Part shown: positions 40,271 to 49,362 of the stretch, in pieces
Numbering within the stretch: position 1 is the first letter of the stretch
Layout: each line of letters begins with the position of its first letter
DNA from: Jatrophihabitans sp.
GTDB lineage: Bacteria; Actinomycetota; Actinomycetes; Mycobacteriales; Jatrophihabitantaceae
Direction of reading: 5' to 3'
Length of the DNA stretch: 64,000 bases
Assembly: GCA_036399055.1 (NCBI GenBank)
Contig: DASWNX010000004.1
Span: forward strand, 98,504 to 162,503
Position numbers and translations under genes: made by a program
Notes under the pieces: model-generated
What the model was told of the DNA's origin: nothing
Seen by the model: the letters and a program-made list of their open reading frames with translations, nothing else
Database searches by the model: none

Positions 40271-42508
40271 TCAGCTGGTGGGAACTATTTCGACGGAGTC
40301 CACGTAGAACCAGCCCCAATCCTTGATTATGGCAACGGTGTTGGTTCCGCCGGTCAATGCCACCCCCCTGAGGGTCTTGACCCCCCAACCACTACCGGTC
40401 GCGGTAAAGAGCTGGCTGCCTGAGCTCCCGTTGACGGCGACGTGGTTCTGCTGATCGGCGCCGGAATGGTAACGAATACGGATATCGTAGGAGCCCGCAG
40501 TCACGTTAGTGAAGTCAACAGTGACTTTATCACCGGCGTTGGCGAACGGGCCCACGTAACCATTGCCCTCGTAACCGGCGACCTGGGTCTGAGAGATGAC
40601 GCCTGTCAGGGCGCCGTTCTCTGCCTGCTTTCGAGTGGCAGTGTCGGTGGAGGGGGCGTTGGAGGGAACGATCTCGAGGTAGTCGACGCAGAACCAGCCC
40701 CATTCCTTGCTCACGGCTATGGTGTTCGCCCCACCCGTGAGGGTCACTCCGCTAATGGTCTTGACGCCCCACCCGTCGCCGGTGTCAGGAAATGCCTCGC
40801 TACGACGGGTCCCGTTGACATCCACATAATTCTGCTGGTATCCGCCGCGGTGGCGGATGCGGATGTCGTACTTGCCTGCCGTCACGCCGGGGAAGGTCAC
40901 CGCCACCTTGTCACCGTCGTCCTCAAACTCCCCGACATAACCGCTGCCCTCATACCCCGGCGCCGCGGTCTGGATGGTGAGGCCGGTCAGAGCGCCGTTC
41001 TCAGCCTGGATGCGTGCAGAGGCAGGCGGCGGCGGCTGAATGACCGGCGGATCGACGGGAACGACCTCGACATAGTCGACGTCCATGTACCCCCAACCCT
41101 TGATCAGGTTGATGACGTTGGCGCCATCGGCGAGTGTCACCCACGGGACGGTTTTAACCGCCCAGGCATCTCCGGTCGCGGGAAAGGAGACGTCGCGCAA
41201 CTGGCCGTTGTTGACCTGCACGGTGTTCTGCTGGGCGCCCCCGCGGTGGCGGATGCGCAGGTCATAGGTGCCGGCAGTCATGTTGGGGAAGCTCACGGCC
41301 AACTTGTCGCCGTTGTCAGTGAAGCTCCCGACATGGCCGGCGCCCTCGTAACCGGGCAGGTCAGAGCGCACGCTCACCCCAGAGCCGGTCAGCGTGCCGG
41401 TCTCGGCCTGGACGCGGGTCGTCGGCGTCGGCGGAGAGGGGAACGTAGGCGTCGACGAATTGGTTTGAGACACCTTGTAGTCATGAACGACGATGTCCCC
41501 GGTGCCCTTTATCGGCTCCACTCCCAACTCGGCGTCGACCAGGTACTCGTTGCCCGTGGCCCAGCGATTGCCCCTGGCGTCGGTATAGGTTCCGACGTGA
41601 TTGACGATCGCGGCCAGATCGATTTCCCCCGGGTCCATGGGCATCACATCAGGCTGGAAGACGATAAATTTCCAGCCGGTACGGCCATAGGCGCCGTTGA
41701 GGCTTCCGAAATTAGGAAGCAGGGGGGTGTCATTGTTCTTGCCGTCCACGCACGGGGCCTGATCCCTGGCAGCGTGAACGTGGTACAGCTTGCCACCGAT
41801 GGTGACGTCGTGGGACCACCACCAACACGCTCTCGACGAGTGAGCTCCGTAGCCTCCCCAATTGTCCAGCGGGATCATGATCTCGTGAGTGATCGACGAA
41901 TTCACGAAGCCCCTGTCCTGTCCGGGATGGGACTGCAGCCAGAGGTCGAAGGACAGGTGCCCTACCCCGGTGGGCGCAGTGACGTGGTCCCAGTCGTACT
42001 TGGCGGTGAGGGAGTTGACCGGAAGTTGCAGCGGGAAGAACGTGCCCGGGGTGGCGCCGCTCGGGCTGGTCAGCGAGATGCTGCCATCGCGCAGTCTGAC
42101 CGGTTGTCCGGCAGGTAGGTAGTCGGGGCTGTAGGAGCCAGGCTTACTACCGCTCACGATCGCCGGATATCCCTTGACGTCGCCATTCGTGGTCTCGGGC
42201 CAGCGCCATTTCATCCTGAACGCCACCTCGCCCTGCGGGCCGGCCTTCGGCTCGATGCCGACTTGCTGCTCGTATTGCTCCGGCCCCGGGCCCTCGGTCC
42301 GGTTTTCCGGGTTCTGGGGTCCGGCGCCGTTGACCCAGTAGGCGTCGTTGTCGTTGCCGAGCTGCAGCAAGTGGCCCTCGCTGTCCCGGCTGTCGAGCTG
42401 GACCGCAGGCGCGGGTCCGGCCCCGGCAGGAGTCGTCAGAGCGGCGCCTGAGATGACCGCCGTGACTACAACCAGTGCCACTTTCGCCTTTTTGACAAAG
42501 CTCATCAC
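40271..42508 (-). CDS. Secreted GH12-like glycoside hydrolase with three CBM domains
   Basis: Secreted polysaccharide-active protein of 745 residues. A signal peptide (KKAKVALVVVTAVISGAALTTPAGA) is followed by a domain resembling glycoside hydrolase family 12: FRMKWRWPETT, LTAKYDWDH, LSFDLWLQSHPG and ITHEIMIPLDNWGG (candidate nucleophile Glu). Three homologous carbohydrate-binding modules (CBM6/35 type) follow at about 375-495, 500-620 and 630-745; each runs RxQAE.G.LTG through YEG.G.VG.F...GDK..V.F to NTI..KGWG...VDY.EIVP. It starts at GTG 42508 or the adjoining ATG 42505, with AAGGA upstream. Probably an extracellular beta-glucan or xyloglucan hydrolase, unrelated to the neighbouring clusters. 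Confidence 0.82.
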   Translation of the reverse strand: MMSFVKKAKVALVVVTAVISGAALTTPAGAGPAPAVQLDSRDSEGHLLQLGNDNDAYWVNGAGPQNPENRTEGPGPEQYEQQVGIEPKAGPQGEVAFRMKWRWPETTNGDVKGYPAIVSGSKPGSYSPDYLPAGQPVRLRDGSISLTSPSGATPGTFFPLQLPVNSLTAKYDWDHVTAPTGVGHLSFDLWLQSHPGQDRGFVNSSITHEIMIPLDNWGGYGAHSSRACWWWSHDVTIGGKLYHVHAARDQAPCVDGKNNDTPLLPNFGSLNGAYGRTGWKFIVFQPDVMPMDPGEIDLAAIVNHVGTYTDARGNRWATGNEYLVDAELGVEPIKGTGDIVVHDYKVSQTNSSTPTFPSPPTPTTRVQAETGTLTGSGVSVRSDLPGYEGAGHVGSFTDNGDKLAVSFPNMTAGTYDLRIRHRGGAQQNTVQVNNGQLRDVSFPATGDAWAVKTVPWVTLADGANVINLIKGWGYMDVDYVEVVPVDPPVIQPPPPASARIQAENGALTGLTIQTAAPGYEGSGYVGEFEDDGDKVAVTFPGVTAGKYDIRIRHRGGYQQNYVDVNGTRRSEAFPDTGDGWGVKTISGVTLTGGANTIAVSKEWGWFCVDYLEIVPSNAPSTDTATRKQAENGALTGVISQTQVAGYEGNGYVGPFANAGDKVTVDFTNVTAGSYDIRIRYHSGADQQNHVAVNGSSGSQLFTATGSGWGVKTLRGVALTGGTNTVAIIKDWGWFYVDSVEIVPTS

Positions 42509-42907
42509 GAATGGTCCTTAACTGCGAGTCCAAGGTTTAGGTCCGGTTTGCCCGAACATGCGCATAATAGGACTCAGCAGTTGAAGATCATGTGAGATGT
42601 GCTCCGCACCATGACTCACGCTCACCCCGGCATAGCAGCCGGTGGTGTCCAGGACCTGGCAGCCGGTCGCCTCGACGCGACGGCACAGCGCAGCCGGCTG
42701 CCTCAGATCACCGGAGTCGCTTGCACATCCGCCTCGGCGCCGACGACGGATCGGCCGCGCCCGTCGTGCGGCCGGTCACTGACGTCGCGGGCGGCGCCGC
42801 TGGCGCCGCTCCACCAGGTGCGGCGACCCGGCCCGTCGGGTGCCGGGCGACGCCGAGGTGGCACGCGCTGGTCGGCGCGGCCACCTCCGCGCGCTCGGTG
42901 CGATCTG
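42509..42907. other. Gap between GH12 and monooxygenase genes
   Basis: About 400 bases. On the minus strand a 67-codon frame (42708-42911) begins at an ATG overlapping the monooxygenase stop, but its Pro/Ala/Thr-rich product shows no family features. The GH12 promoter should lie near 42520-42580, which is the AT-richest part. Confidence 0.4.
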
Positions 42908-44443
42908 TCATGCCTGTTCTGAGCCCTTGAGCTGAGGGGCGCTCGTGTCAGCGTGCCTGGCCGAGCCGCCCGCCGCCCCGGGGTGTCCGCACCAGCGCTT
43001 GAGGCCGGCAAGCACCTCGGAGGCGCCCGAGCCCGCCAGGTAACCGTCCGGGCGGACCAGCAACGGCGCCTTGAACTCGGGATGGCCCTCGACCTGGCCC
43101 TGCCAGAGGCACAGCCGGTCGGCCCACGGCTCGGCGCGAGAACCGATGGAACCGTCGTCGACGAGGACGAATCGCCCGTCGTGCATCAGATCGAAGAGGC
43201 GCACGTCGCCGTTCGTTCCGCGCAGGTTGAGGTTGGGCACGCGCCGTCCCTCGTCCCGGTTGCGCAGGCGCCGGTGCGTGGGCGGGTACCTCAGCGTCAC
43301 GCCGGACAGCGCCCCGGCCGCGATCCCACGGCCGCGGGCGGTGGACAGGATCAGCGGAACCACTGTCTTGCGCATCTTCTGCGGCATCCGGTGACCGGCC
43401 ATCATCAGCCGGGTGACGACGTCGGTCACGGTGATCACGGCCCGGGACCTGCGGCGCCGCTCGGCCGCGTAGCTGTCCAGCAGCGATGCGTCGCTGTCGC
43501 CGGCATGCACCGCGGCGAGCTTCCACCCGAGGTTGAAGGCGTCCTGGACGCCGAGGTTGAGACCCTGGCCGCCGAGCGGTGAGTGCACGTGGGCGGCGTC
43601 GCCGGCCAGCAGCACCCGGCCTTCGCGGTAACTGGTCGCCTGCTTCTCCTGAATGATGAAGCGCGAGGTCCAGATGGGCTCGTGCGGGCCCAGGTCGCTG
43701 CCGAAGATGTTGATCAGCGCCTTGCTGATCTCGGTCATGGTCACCGGGTCATCGCTCCAGGGAACGGTGCGGTCGATGATGCCCAGGCGGTAGTAGCCGT
43801 TTCCGAACGCCGTGCAGACGACCAGGCCGAGCTTGGCGACCTCGATCAGCAGGTCGTCCTTGGGCGGGTTCTTCAGCAACACGTCGGCGACCAGGATCGT
43901 GTACGGATAGGGGCGCCCGTTGAACTTCGCGCCGATCGCCTCGCGCACATTGCTCTTGGACCCGTCGCACCCGACCACCCACGAGGCGCGGACGCTGCCG
44001 GGGTCCTTGCCGCCGAAGTGGACGGTCACTCCGTTGCTGTCCTGATCGAGCGACTTCACCCCGGCTTCGCGCCGCACGTGCACGCCCAGCTCGAGGGCGT
44101 GCTCTTCGAGGATCCGCTCGGTCTCACTCTGCGGCAGGATCAGCAGGTGACCGAAGTCGGTGTCGAGCTCGGCCAGGTTCAGCAGCGACTGCTTGCGCTG
44201 CTCGAAGCGGAGCCGGACCTTGGGCACCGGATGGCCCAGTTTCATGAAGGTCTCGGCGAGGCCGCGCTGAGCCAGCAGATCGAGGGTGCGGCCGTGCATC
44301 CCGAGCGCTCGGGACTCTTCTGAGCGGTGCGAACGCCGTTCCAGCACCAGCACCTTCAGATTCTTGAGGGCCAGTTCACCAGCGAGAGCGAGCCCCGTCG
44401 GCCCCGCGCCCGCGATGACCACGTCATATTCCGCGACCTTCAT
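42908..44443 (-). CDS. FAD-dependent aromatic monooxygenase (PHBH type)
   Basis: Flavoprotein hydroxylase of the p-hydroxybenzoate hydroxylase family, 511 residues, including polyketide hydroxylases and antibiotic-inactivating enzymes such as rifampicin monooxygenase. The FAD-binding GxGxxG is in VVIAGAGPTGLALAGELAL, the DG motif in VVGCDGSKSNVR, and the GD motif in VLLAGDAAHVHSPLGGQGLNLGVQDA. The C-terminal thioredoxin-like domain (about 400-490) is short. It is divergent from a DHA2 exporter followed by a TetR gene, an arrangement typical of an inducible drug-resistance or detoxification unit. Substrate unknown. Confidence 0.9.
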   Translation of the reverse strand: MKVAEYDVVIAGAGPTGLALAGELALKNLKVLVLERRSHRSEESRALGMHGRTLDLLAQRGLAETFMKLGHPVPKVRLRFEQRKQSLLNLAELDTDFGHLLILPQSETERILEEHALELGVHVRREAGVKSLDQDSNGVTVHFGGKDPGSVRASWVVGCDGSKSNVREAIGAKFNGRPYPYTILVADVLLKNPPKDDLLIEVAKLGLVVCTAFGNGYYRLGIIDRTVPWSDDPVTMTEISKALINIFGSDLGPHEPIWTSRFIIQEKQATSYREGRVLLAGDAAHVHSPLGGQGLNLGVQDAFNLGWKLAAVHAGDSDASLLDSYAAERRRRSRAVITVTDVVTRLMMAGHRMPQKMRKTVVPLILSTARGRGIAAGALSGVTLRYPPTHRRLRNRDEGRRVPNLNLRGTNGDVRLFDLMHDGRFVLVDDGSIGSRAEPWADRLCLWQGQVEGHPEFKAPLLVRPDGYLAGSGASEVLAGLKRWCGHPGAAGGSARHADTSAPQLKGSEQA

Positions 44444-44471
44444 GTGCCACTCCCCTTGAATAATTCATCGA

Positions 44472-44489
44472 ATGGAGAATTCTATCCAT
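44472..44489. promoter_or_regulatory. Imperfect inverted repeat ATGGA-N8-TCCAT
   Basis: Arms of five bases flank the GAATTCT centre, 29 bases upstream of the monooxygenase start. A second possible site for the TetR protein or another regulator of the divergent promoter. Confidence 0.3.
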
Positions 44490-44490
44490 G

Positions 44491-44519
44491 TTGACTTCTC
44501 GTCCGCAAGAGTGCATTTT
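44491..44519 (+). promoter_or_regulatory. Candidate promoter of the DHA2 exporter
   Basis: TTGACT and CATTTT are separated by 17 bases. The -35 is good and the -10 weak (3 of 6). The adjoining inverted repeat would cover the transcription start. Confidence 0.35.
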
Positions 44520-44534
44520 GGACGCTACCGTCCA
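44519..44534. promoter_or_regulatory. Operator-like inverted repeat TGGACG-CTAC-CGTCCA
   Basis: A perfect 6-base inverted repeat with a 4-base spacer lies between the exporter promoter and its Shine-Dalgarno sequence. Size and place fit a TetR-family operator, and a TetR gene is the third gene of the unit. Confidence 0.55.
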
Positions 44535-44548
44535 GAAGAGGAGTCCGC

Positions 44549-46120
44549 ATGACGAACATCCGCACGCCACGGGGCCGTAGCAGCGAGCCCAGCCACCAGG
44601 AAGCCGGGCATCCCAACCGCAAGAAGATCCTGATTGTCATGTGCCTGTGCCTGGGCACGGTGCTCTCTGCTGTCGCCTCGCTGAACGTGGCGTTGCCCGT
44701 GCTGGCACGCGACACCGACGCCACCCAGACCGAGATGCAGTGGATCATCGACTCCTACGCCCTGGTGTTCGCGGCGCTGCTGTTGCCTGCCGGCGCTCTG
44801 GGTGACCGGTTCGGCCGTCGCAAGATGCTGATCCTCGGCCTGGTGATCTTCGGCGCCGCCGCGACCGCCGCCATGATGATCAGCGAGCCCAACCACCTGA
44901 TCTTCGCCCGGGCGGCCCTGGGCATCGGCGCGGCGCTGGTCATGCCCGCGACGCTGTCCATCATCACCACCACCCACCCGCCGGCCGAACGCGCCGGGGC
45001 AGTGGGCGTCTGGGCCGGGGTCGCCGGCGCCAGCGCGATCCTGGGACTCCTGGCGGCAGGCACCCTGCTCGAGTTCTTCTCATGGCAGTCGGCGTTCGGG
45101 CTCAACGTCGTGCTGGCCGTGCTCGCGCTTGCCGCCACCCTGATGCTCGTTCCCGAGTCAGCCGAACCCGAGGCGGCGACGCTTGACCCGATCGGCGCGG
45201 CGCTGTCCATCGTGGGGCTCGTCGCACTCGTCTACGCCATCATCGAAGGTCCTGCCCGCGGTTGGACCGACGGCCTGACGGTGGGCTGCTTCATCGGCGG
45301 CGCCATCGCCCTCGCGGCGTTCATCGCCTGGGAGCTGCACCACAGCAACCCGATGCTCGACCCGCGGGTGTTCCGGCTGAGCCGGTTCAGCGCCGGCTCG
45401 CTGTCGATCACCATGCAGTTCTTCACCTTCTTCGGATTCATCTTCCTGTTCCTGCAGTACTTGCAGCTGGTGCGCGGCTACCGTCCGATCCTCGCGGCCT
45501 GCGCCCTGGTTCCCACCGCTGTGTGCCTGGTCATCACCGCCAAGCGGGCGCCGCACCTGGTCGAGAAGTTCGGCGCCCGCCGCTTGGCCCCGATCGGCAT
45601 GCTGATCATGGCTCTGGGGTTCGCGGTGCTGGCCTTCATGGACACAGACTCGAGCTACTGGTACACCCTCATCGGCCTGATCGCCCTCGGCATCGGCATG
45701 GGAATCACGACCACGCCGGCCACCGAGGCGATTGTCAGCAGCCTGCCGGATGAGAAGCAGGGAGTCGGCTCGGCCATGAACGACCTCGCCCGTGAGGTCG
45801 GCGGCACGCTGGGCATCGCCGTGCTGGGAAGCATTCTCACCGCCAGCTACCAGTCCGCGGTGGCCGAGGGCACTCGCGGCCTGCCTGGCTCGGTGGCCCA
45901 CGCGGCCCAGGAATCGCTCGGCGTCGCGCTGAACGTGTTCTCCTCGAACCCGCAGATGGCCAAGCTGATCCCGATGGCGCAGCAGTCCTTCATGGACGGC
46001 TTCTCCAGTGCGCTGTGGGCGGCCTCTGCTGTGCTTGCGGTGACCGCGATCGTGCTGGCCGTGCTGATGCGTGGCTCGAACGACACCACCCGCACCAGCG
46101 CGCACGCGGTTCGCGACTAG
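44549..46120 (+). CDS. DHA2-family MFS drug exporter (14 TM)
   Basis: Proton-driven multidrug exporter of the DHA2 group, 523 residues with about 14 hydrophobic segments. LNVALPVLARDTDATQTEMQWIIDSYALVFAALLLPAG is the classical start. The motif A loop is GALGDRFGRRKML, and the motif C-like GVWAGVAGASAILGLLAAG follows. GAGGAG lies 6 bases before the ATG. A 41-base gap joins it to the TetR gene. It is divergent from the FAD monooxygenase, so the three genes probably form one self-regulated resistance unit. Confidence 0.92.
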   Translation: MTNIRTPRGRSSEPSHQEAGHPNRKKILIVMCLCLGTVLSAVASLNVALPVLARDTDATQTEMQWIIDSYALVFAALLLPAGALGDRFGRRKMLILGLVIFGAAATAAMMISEPNHLIFARAALGIGAALVMPATLSIITTTHPPAERAGAVGVWAGVAGASAILGLLAAGTLLEFFSWQSAFGLNVVLAVLALAATLMLVPESAEPEAATLDPIGAALSIVGLVALVYAIIEGPARGWTDGLTVGCFIGGAIALAAFIAWELHHSNPMLDPRVFRLSRFSAGSLSITMQFFTFFGFIFLFLQYLQLVRGYRPILAACALVPTAVCLVITAKRAPHLVEKFGARRLAPIGMLIMALGFAVLAFMDTDSSYWYTLIGLIALGIGMGITTTPATEAIVSSLPDEKQGVGSAMNDLAREVGGTLGIAVLGSILTASYQSAVAEGTRGLPGSVAHAAQESLGVALNVFSSNPQMAKLIPMAQQSFMDGFSSALWAASAVLAVTAIVLAVLMRGSNDTTRTSAHAVRD

Positions 46121-46161
46121 CCGCTGACCCGGCCGCTTCCAGCCAAGGACGGGGAACTGCC

Positions 46162-46830
46162 ATGACAACGTTGGAAGCGGCCGGGCCCGCGGGCCGGCCC
46201 ACCCCCCGGCGAGCTGTGAGCCGGCGCACCTCGAACAAAGAGGCCGCGGTCTTGAGCTCGGCACGCGAGCTTTTCTGCCAACGAGGCTTCGCGGCGACCT
46301 CGATCGAGGCGATCGCCGCGGTCGCGCAGGTGTCCAAACAGACGGTGTACACCTACTTCACCACCAAGGACCGGTTGCTCGAGCACGTCCTGAAGGAGTT
46401 CGTCGACACCGGCACCAAGGCCTGGCGCGCCCAGTACCGCGACGAGCTGCCGATCACCGGCGTGGAACAACTGCGCGCAGAGCTGCGGGTCCTGCTCACC
46501 GCCGTGGTGCGCACCCTGATGAATCCGGACTACCTCGCCATCGTGCGGGTCATCATCGCCGAGGCCGCGCGCCGGCCGGAGCTCGGCACGCTGTTTCGGC
46601 AATCCATCGCCGACGCGATGCTGGCCGCCGTCCGGGGCGTGCTAAGCCGGGTGGTTCCCGAGCTGCGTGCCGGCGTCAAGCCCGAACTCGGCGCGCGGCT
46701 GGTCATCGGCTCGGTGCTGCCCTACGTGCTGCTGGACGGGCTGCTGCGCCCTGATCGCCCCCAGCCGCCCGCGCCCCACCAGATCGACGAGGTCGCCGAC
46801 GTGCTGGCCGTGATGCTGTGCCGGCCCTGA
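46162..46830 (+). CDS. TetR-family transcriptional regulator
   Basis: Repressor of 222 residues. The N-terminal helix-turn-helix is canonical: AREL FCQRGF, then TSIEAIAAVAQVSKQTVYTYFTTKDRLLE. The C-terminal ligand domain contains ELRVLLTAVVRTLMNPDYLAIVRVIIAEA, typical of the AcrR-like C-terminal group. Start is ATG 46162 with GGGGAA upstream; longer frames have no good site. It probably represses the exporter (and perhaps the monooxygenase) through the inverted repeat at 44519-44534. Confidence 0.92.
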   Translation: MTTLEAAGPAGRPTPRRAVSRRTSNKEAAVLSSARELFCQRGFAATSIEAIAAVAQVSKQTVYTYFTTKDRLLEHVLKEFVDTGTKAWRAQYRDELPITGVEQLRAELRVLLTAVVRTLMNPDYLAIVRVIIAEAARRPELGTLFRQSIADAMLAAVRGVLSRVVPELRAGVKPELGARLVIGSVLPYVLLDGLLRPDRPQPPAPHQIDEVADVLAVMLCRP

Positions 46831-47107
46831 GGGCCGCCAGGATCACGCTGTCACCGGCCTCTGGCCCGACGCGCTCAGGCCGCCTGGTCCTGTGCTGGGA
46901 TCGCCGCGGCAGCCGTCGCAGCCCTCAGTAACCGGCCTGCCTGGCCGAATGGAGGCGGAGTGTCGCCGTCATAACGGCTGGATCTGGCCTGGGAGCTGGT
47001 TCAGTTGTTACTCATGATGCTGATAGCACAGATGTTACCTATGTGACATGCTGTCGAGCGGCATGTCGCCGACAGCCATTGATCGAGTCAGCAGTGAGGA
47101 GAGCCGG

Positions 47108-48520
47108 GTGCGGTCACGCAGCGCACGGCAGGCCGGTGCAGTCGCCGTCGCCGTGGCCGGGATGCTGCTGAGCTTGCTCAGCGCCCCGGCGTCAGCGGCG
47201 CCGAAGCCGGTGAACCCCTCCGACGCCCAGCTCGCCGCCGCGCAGGCGCGCAAGCAGCAGGCCGCGCGACTGCTCGGCACGGTGTCGGCGCAGCTTGTCC
47301 TGCTGCAAGGCCAACTCGATCGAGCGGCGGCTGACACCGACGCCGCCATCGCCGTTTACGACGCGACCAACATCGCGCTGCAGGGCGCGGTCGCCGACCT
47401 CGATGCCGCTGACCGGGCGGTCACCGCCGCCCGGGGCACGGTCGCGCGGGCACGCACCCAGATCTCGAATTACGTGTTCAGCCAGTACGTCTACGGACGC
47501 CGGCCTTCGCTCACCGCGATGCTGTCCAGTGACGATCCCAACGCCGCTCTGCAAGCCATGGCCTACCAGCGTTATCTCAGCAGCGCCCAGCAGCAACAGC
47601 TGGCGACCGCCCAGACCAACACGGTCGCGCTGTCCAACGCCGAGACCGGCCGCAAGGCAGCGCTGGCCCGAGCAGAGCGCCTGCAGAAGCAAGCCGACAT
47701 CCAGAAGACCCGGGCGCTGGCCAAGCTCTCCGCCTTCCGGCAGCAGCGGGCCGAGTTCGCCCGTCGCCGCACCGAGCTGGCCCAGCAGACCACCGCCGCC
47801 GCGGCCAAGCTCGCCGGACTGACCAACCAGCGCCAGGCCTACGAACGCTGGCAGGCCGAAGAACGCGCCCGCCAAGCCGCCGAACGCGCCCGCCAAGAAG
47901 CCGAACGCGCCCGCCAAGCCGCCGAACGCGCCCGCCAGGCCGCCGAATGGGCGCGCCAGGAGGAGCAGCGACGTCAGCAGCAACAACAGCAACGTGAACG
48001 CGAGCGGCAAGCCGCCGCCAACCAACCGGCTCCCCAGCCGCCGCCGTACAACCCACCGCCTTATAACCCGCCTGCCTCGGCCCCCCCGCCGGCTGCGCCC
48101 CCGGCGCCCGATGACGGCCAGCCCTGGACGCTGCCGCTGCCCGCCGGCAGCTACTACATGTCCACGTGCTTCTGCATGCGCTGGGGCCAGTTCCATCCAG
48201 GCGCGGACCTCGCCGCCCCGTTCGGCACCCCGATGTACGCGATCGGCGCGGGGACCGTGGTCGCGGCCGGGCCCGCGCAGGGTTTCGGCAACTGGGTGGT
48301 CATCGACCACGGCAATGGCTACACCTCCGTCTACGGCCACATGAGGGTCCTCGCGGTCTCGCCCGGCCAATCGGTCGGAGTCGGCCAGACCATCGCCTAC
48401 GTCGCCAGCGAAGGCCACTCCACCGGCGCCCACCTGCACTTGGAGGTCCGCATCGGAGGGGCGTCGGGCCCGCCGGTCGACCCCCAGGTGTTTCTTGCCC
48501 GACGGGGCGTCAACCTCTGA
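47108..48520 (+). CDS. Secreted coiled-coil M23 metallopeptidase
   Basis: Cell-wall hydrolase with the plan of EnvC/RipA-like proteins, 470 residues. Signal peptide (AGAVAVAVAGMLLSLLSAPASA), a long coiled coil (about 40-275) ending in heptad repeats ERARQAAERARQEAERARQ, a Gln run, a Pro-rich linker (PPPYNPPPYNPP), then a LytM/M23 domain. The metal ligands are HPGADLA and HLHLE (HxH), so the zinc site is complete and the enzyme should cleave peptidoglycan cross-links. The GTG at 47108 has GAGGAG 6-7 bases upstream; an in-frame ATG at 47048 lacks a site and would put 20 residues ahead of the signal peptide. Confidence 0.9.
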   Translation: MRSRSARQAGAVAVAVAGMLLSLLSAPASAAPKPVNPSDAQLAAAQARKQQAARLLGTVSAQLVLLQGQLDRAAADTDAAIAVYDATNIALQGAVADLDAADRAVTAARGTVARARTQISNYVFSQYVYGRRPSLTAMLSSDDPNAALQAMAYQRYLSSAQQQQLATAQTNTVALSNAETGRKAALARAERLQKQADIQKTRALAKLSAFRQQRAEFARRRTELAQQTTAAAAKLAGLTNQRQAYERWQAEERARQAAERARQEAERARQAAERARQAAEWARQEEQRRQQQQQQRERERQAAANQPAPQPPPYNPPPYNPPASAPPPAAPPAPDDGQPWTLPLPAGSYYMSTCFCMRWGQFHPGADLAAPFGTPMYAIGAGTVVAAGPAQGFGNWVVIDHGNGYTSVYGHMRVLAVSPGQSVGVGQTIAYVASEGHSTGAHLHLEVRIGGASGPPVDPQVFLARRGVNL

Positions 48521-49362
48521 GCGAGGGCCATTCGGCCTGAGGCTTCGTCCGCCCGTCAAAGGCAGCGACGGCTTTCTGTCCGAGGCGCCGTGATAGGCCC
48601 GTGATCACGCGCCGCTTCTGCGGTCCTGCCCATCATCGCGCGAATGGCTTTCACAGTGGTTGCAGAACTTGCTTTCGCTGTTCTCGTGCAAAACTCTCTG
48701 ACGGCCATTCCTAAATGTCGCGGGTTTGGTTCTAAGGTCGGCTATACCTGCCGTCGCTGCGCGCGGACCGGTGGACGAGGTTGGGCTGGTCACCGAAAGT
48801 GGTGTTAATGCAAGTAAGGCGAGGCGGCGCGCAACCGCGCAGTCTGCAGCCGGTCGGCCCCGCTTAGCGGCCCCTGGAAGCCCTCTCACCGGCGTTCTGG
48901 CAAGCAATGTGATGCATAACACACTAACTGCGCCAGAGGATCTGGAGTGGTGCTGCGCGAAGCCGGGCAGACCACCCAGAACGCCGTCTCCCGGCGGCTT
49001 GAGGGGAGATCTCGCTGCCCGGGTCCGGCGTTGTCCCCGTCCGCAAAAAGCCCGAAAACACGGGCAGTGTGATGCGTCCAACACTGCAGACAGGCCTGTG
49101 GAGCGCAGGTCGCCAGGTGACTACTTCGGCCATTCAATTGTTTCGCGTTGAACCAAATCCAGCTGTAATTCGATGAGGTGGGGACATGGTCGATGCGTCG
49201 GTTTTCACACGGAAAGTTAACGGGGGAGCTGCCACGAGCACCTACCCCCACTCGCCAGTGGTGGCAGTGATAACGAACAGATGCCATAGTGGCCCAAGTC
49301 TCATTTCTCCCCTGACTGAGGCACGCGCCCTGTCATCCACAAAGTTTCTGAAGGAGTTTTTG
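48521..49362. other. Long gap before the S8 peptidase gene
   Basis: An 842-base stretch without a supported gene. It has lower GC in 48660-48740 and 49120-49330. GCCCG-AAAACA-CGGGC is a small hairpin near 49050. An in-frame ATG at 49186 could extend the peptidase by 59 residues but would bury its signal peptide. I see no c-di-AMP (ydaO) riboswitch consensus here, although such elements often precede wall hydrolases in actinobacteria. Confidence 0.45.

Noticed and set aside
42540-42725. Cys-containing minus-strand frame (GCQVLDTTGCYAGVSVSHG) that recalls a lanthipeptide core
   Set aside because: No start codon, no leader-like region and no modification enzyme nearby.
42708-42911. 67-codon minus-strand frame whose ATG overlaps the monooxygenase stop
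   Set aside because: Product is Pro/Ala/Thr-rich low-complexity sequence with no family features; such frames are frequent in GC-rich DNA. The ATGA overlap alone is not enough.
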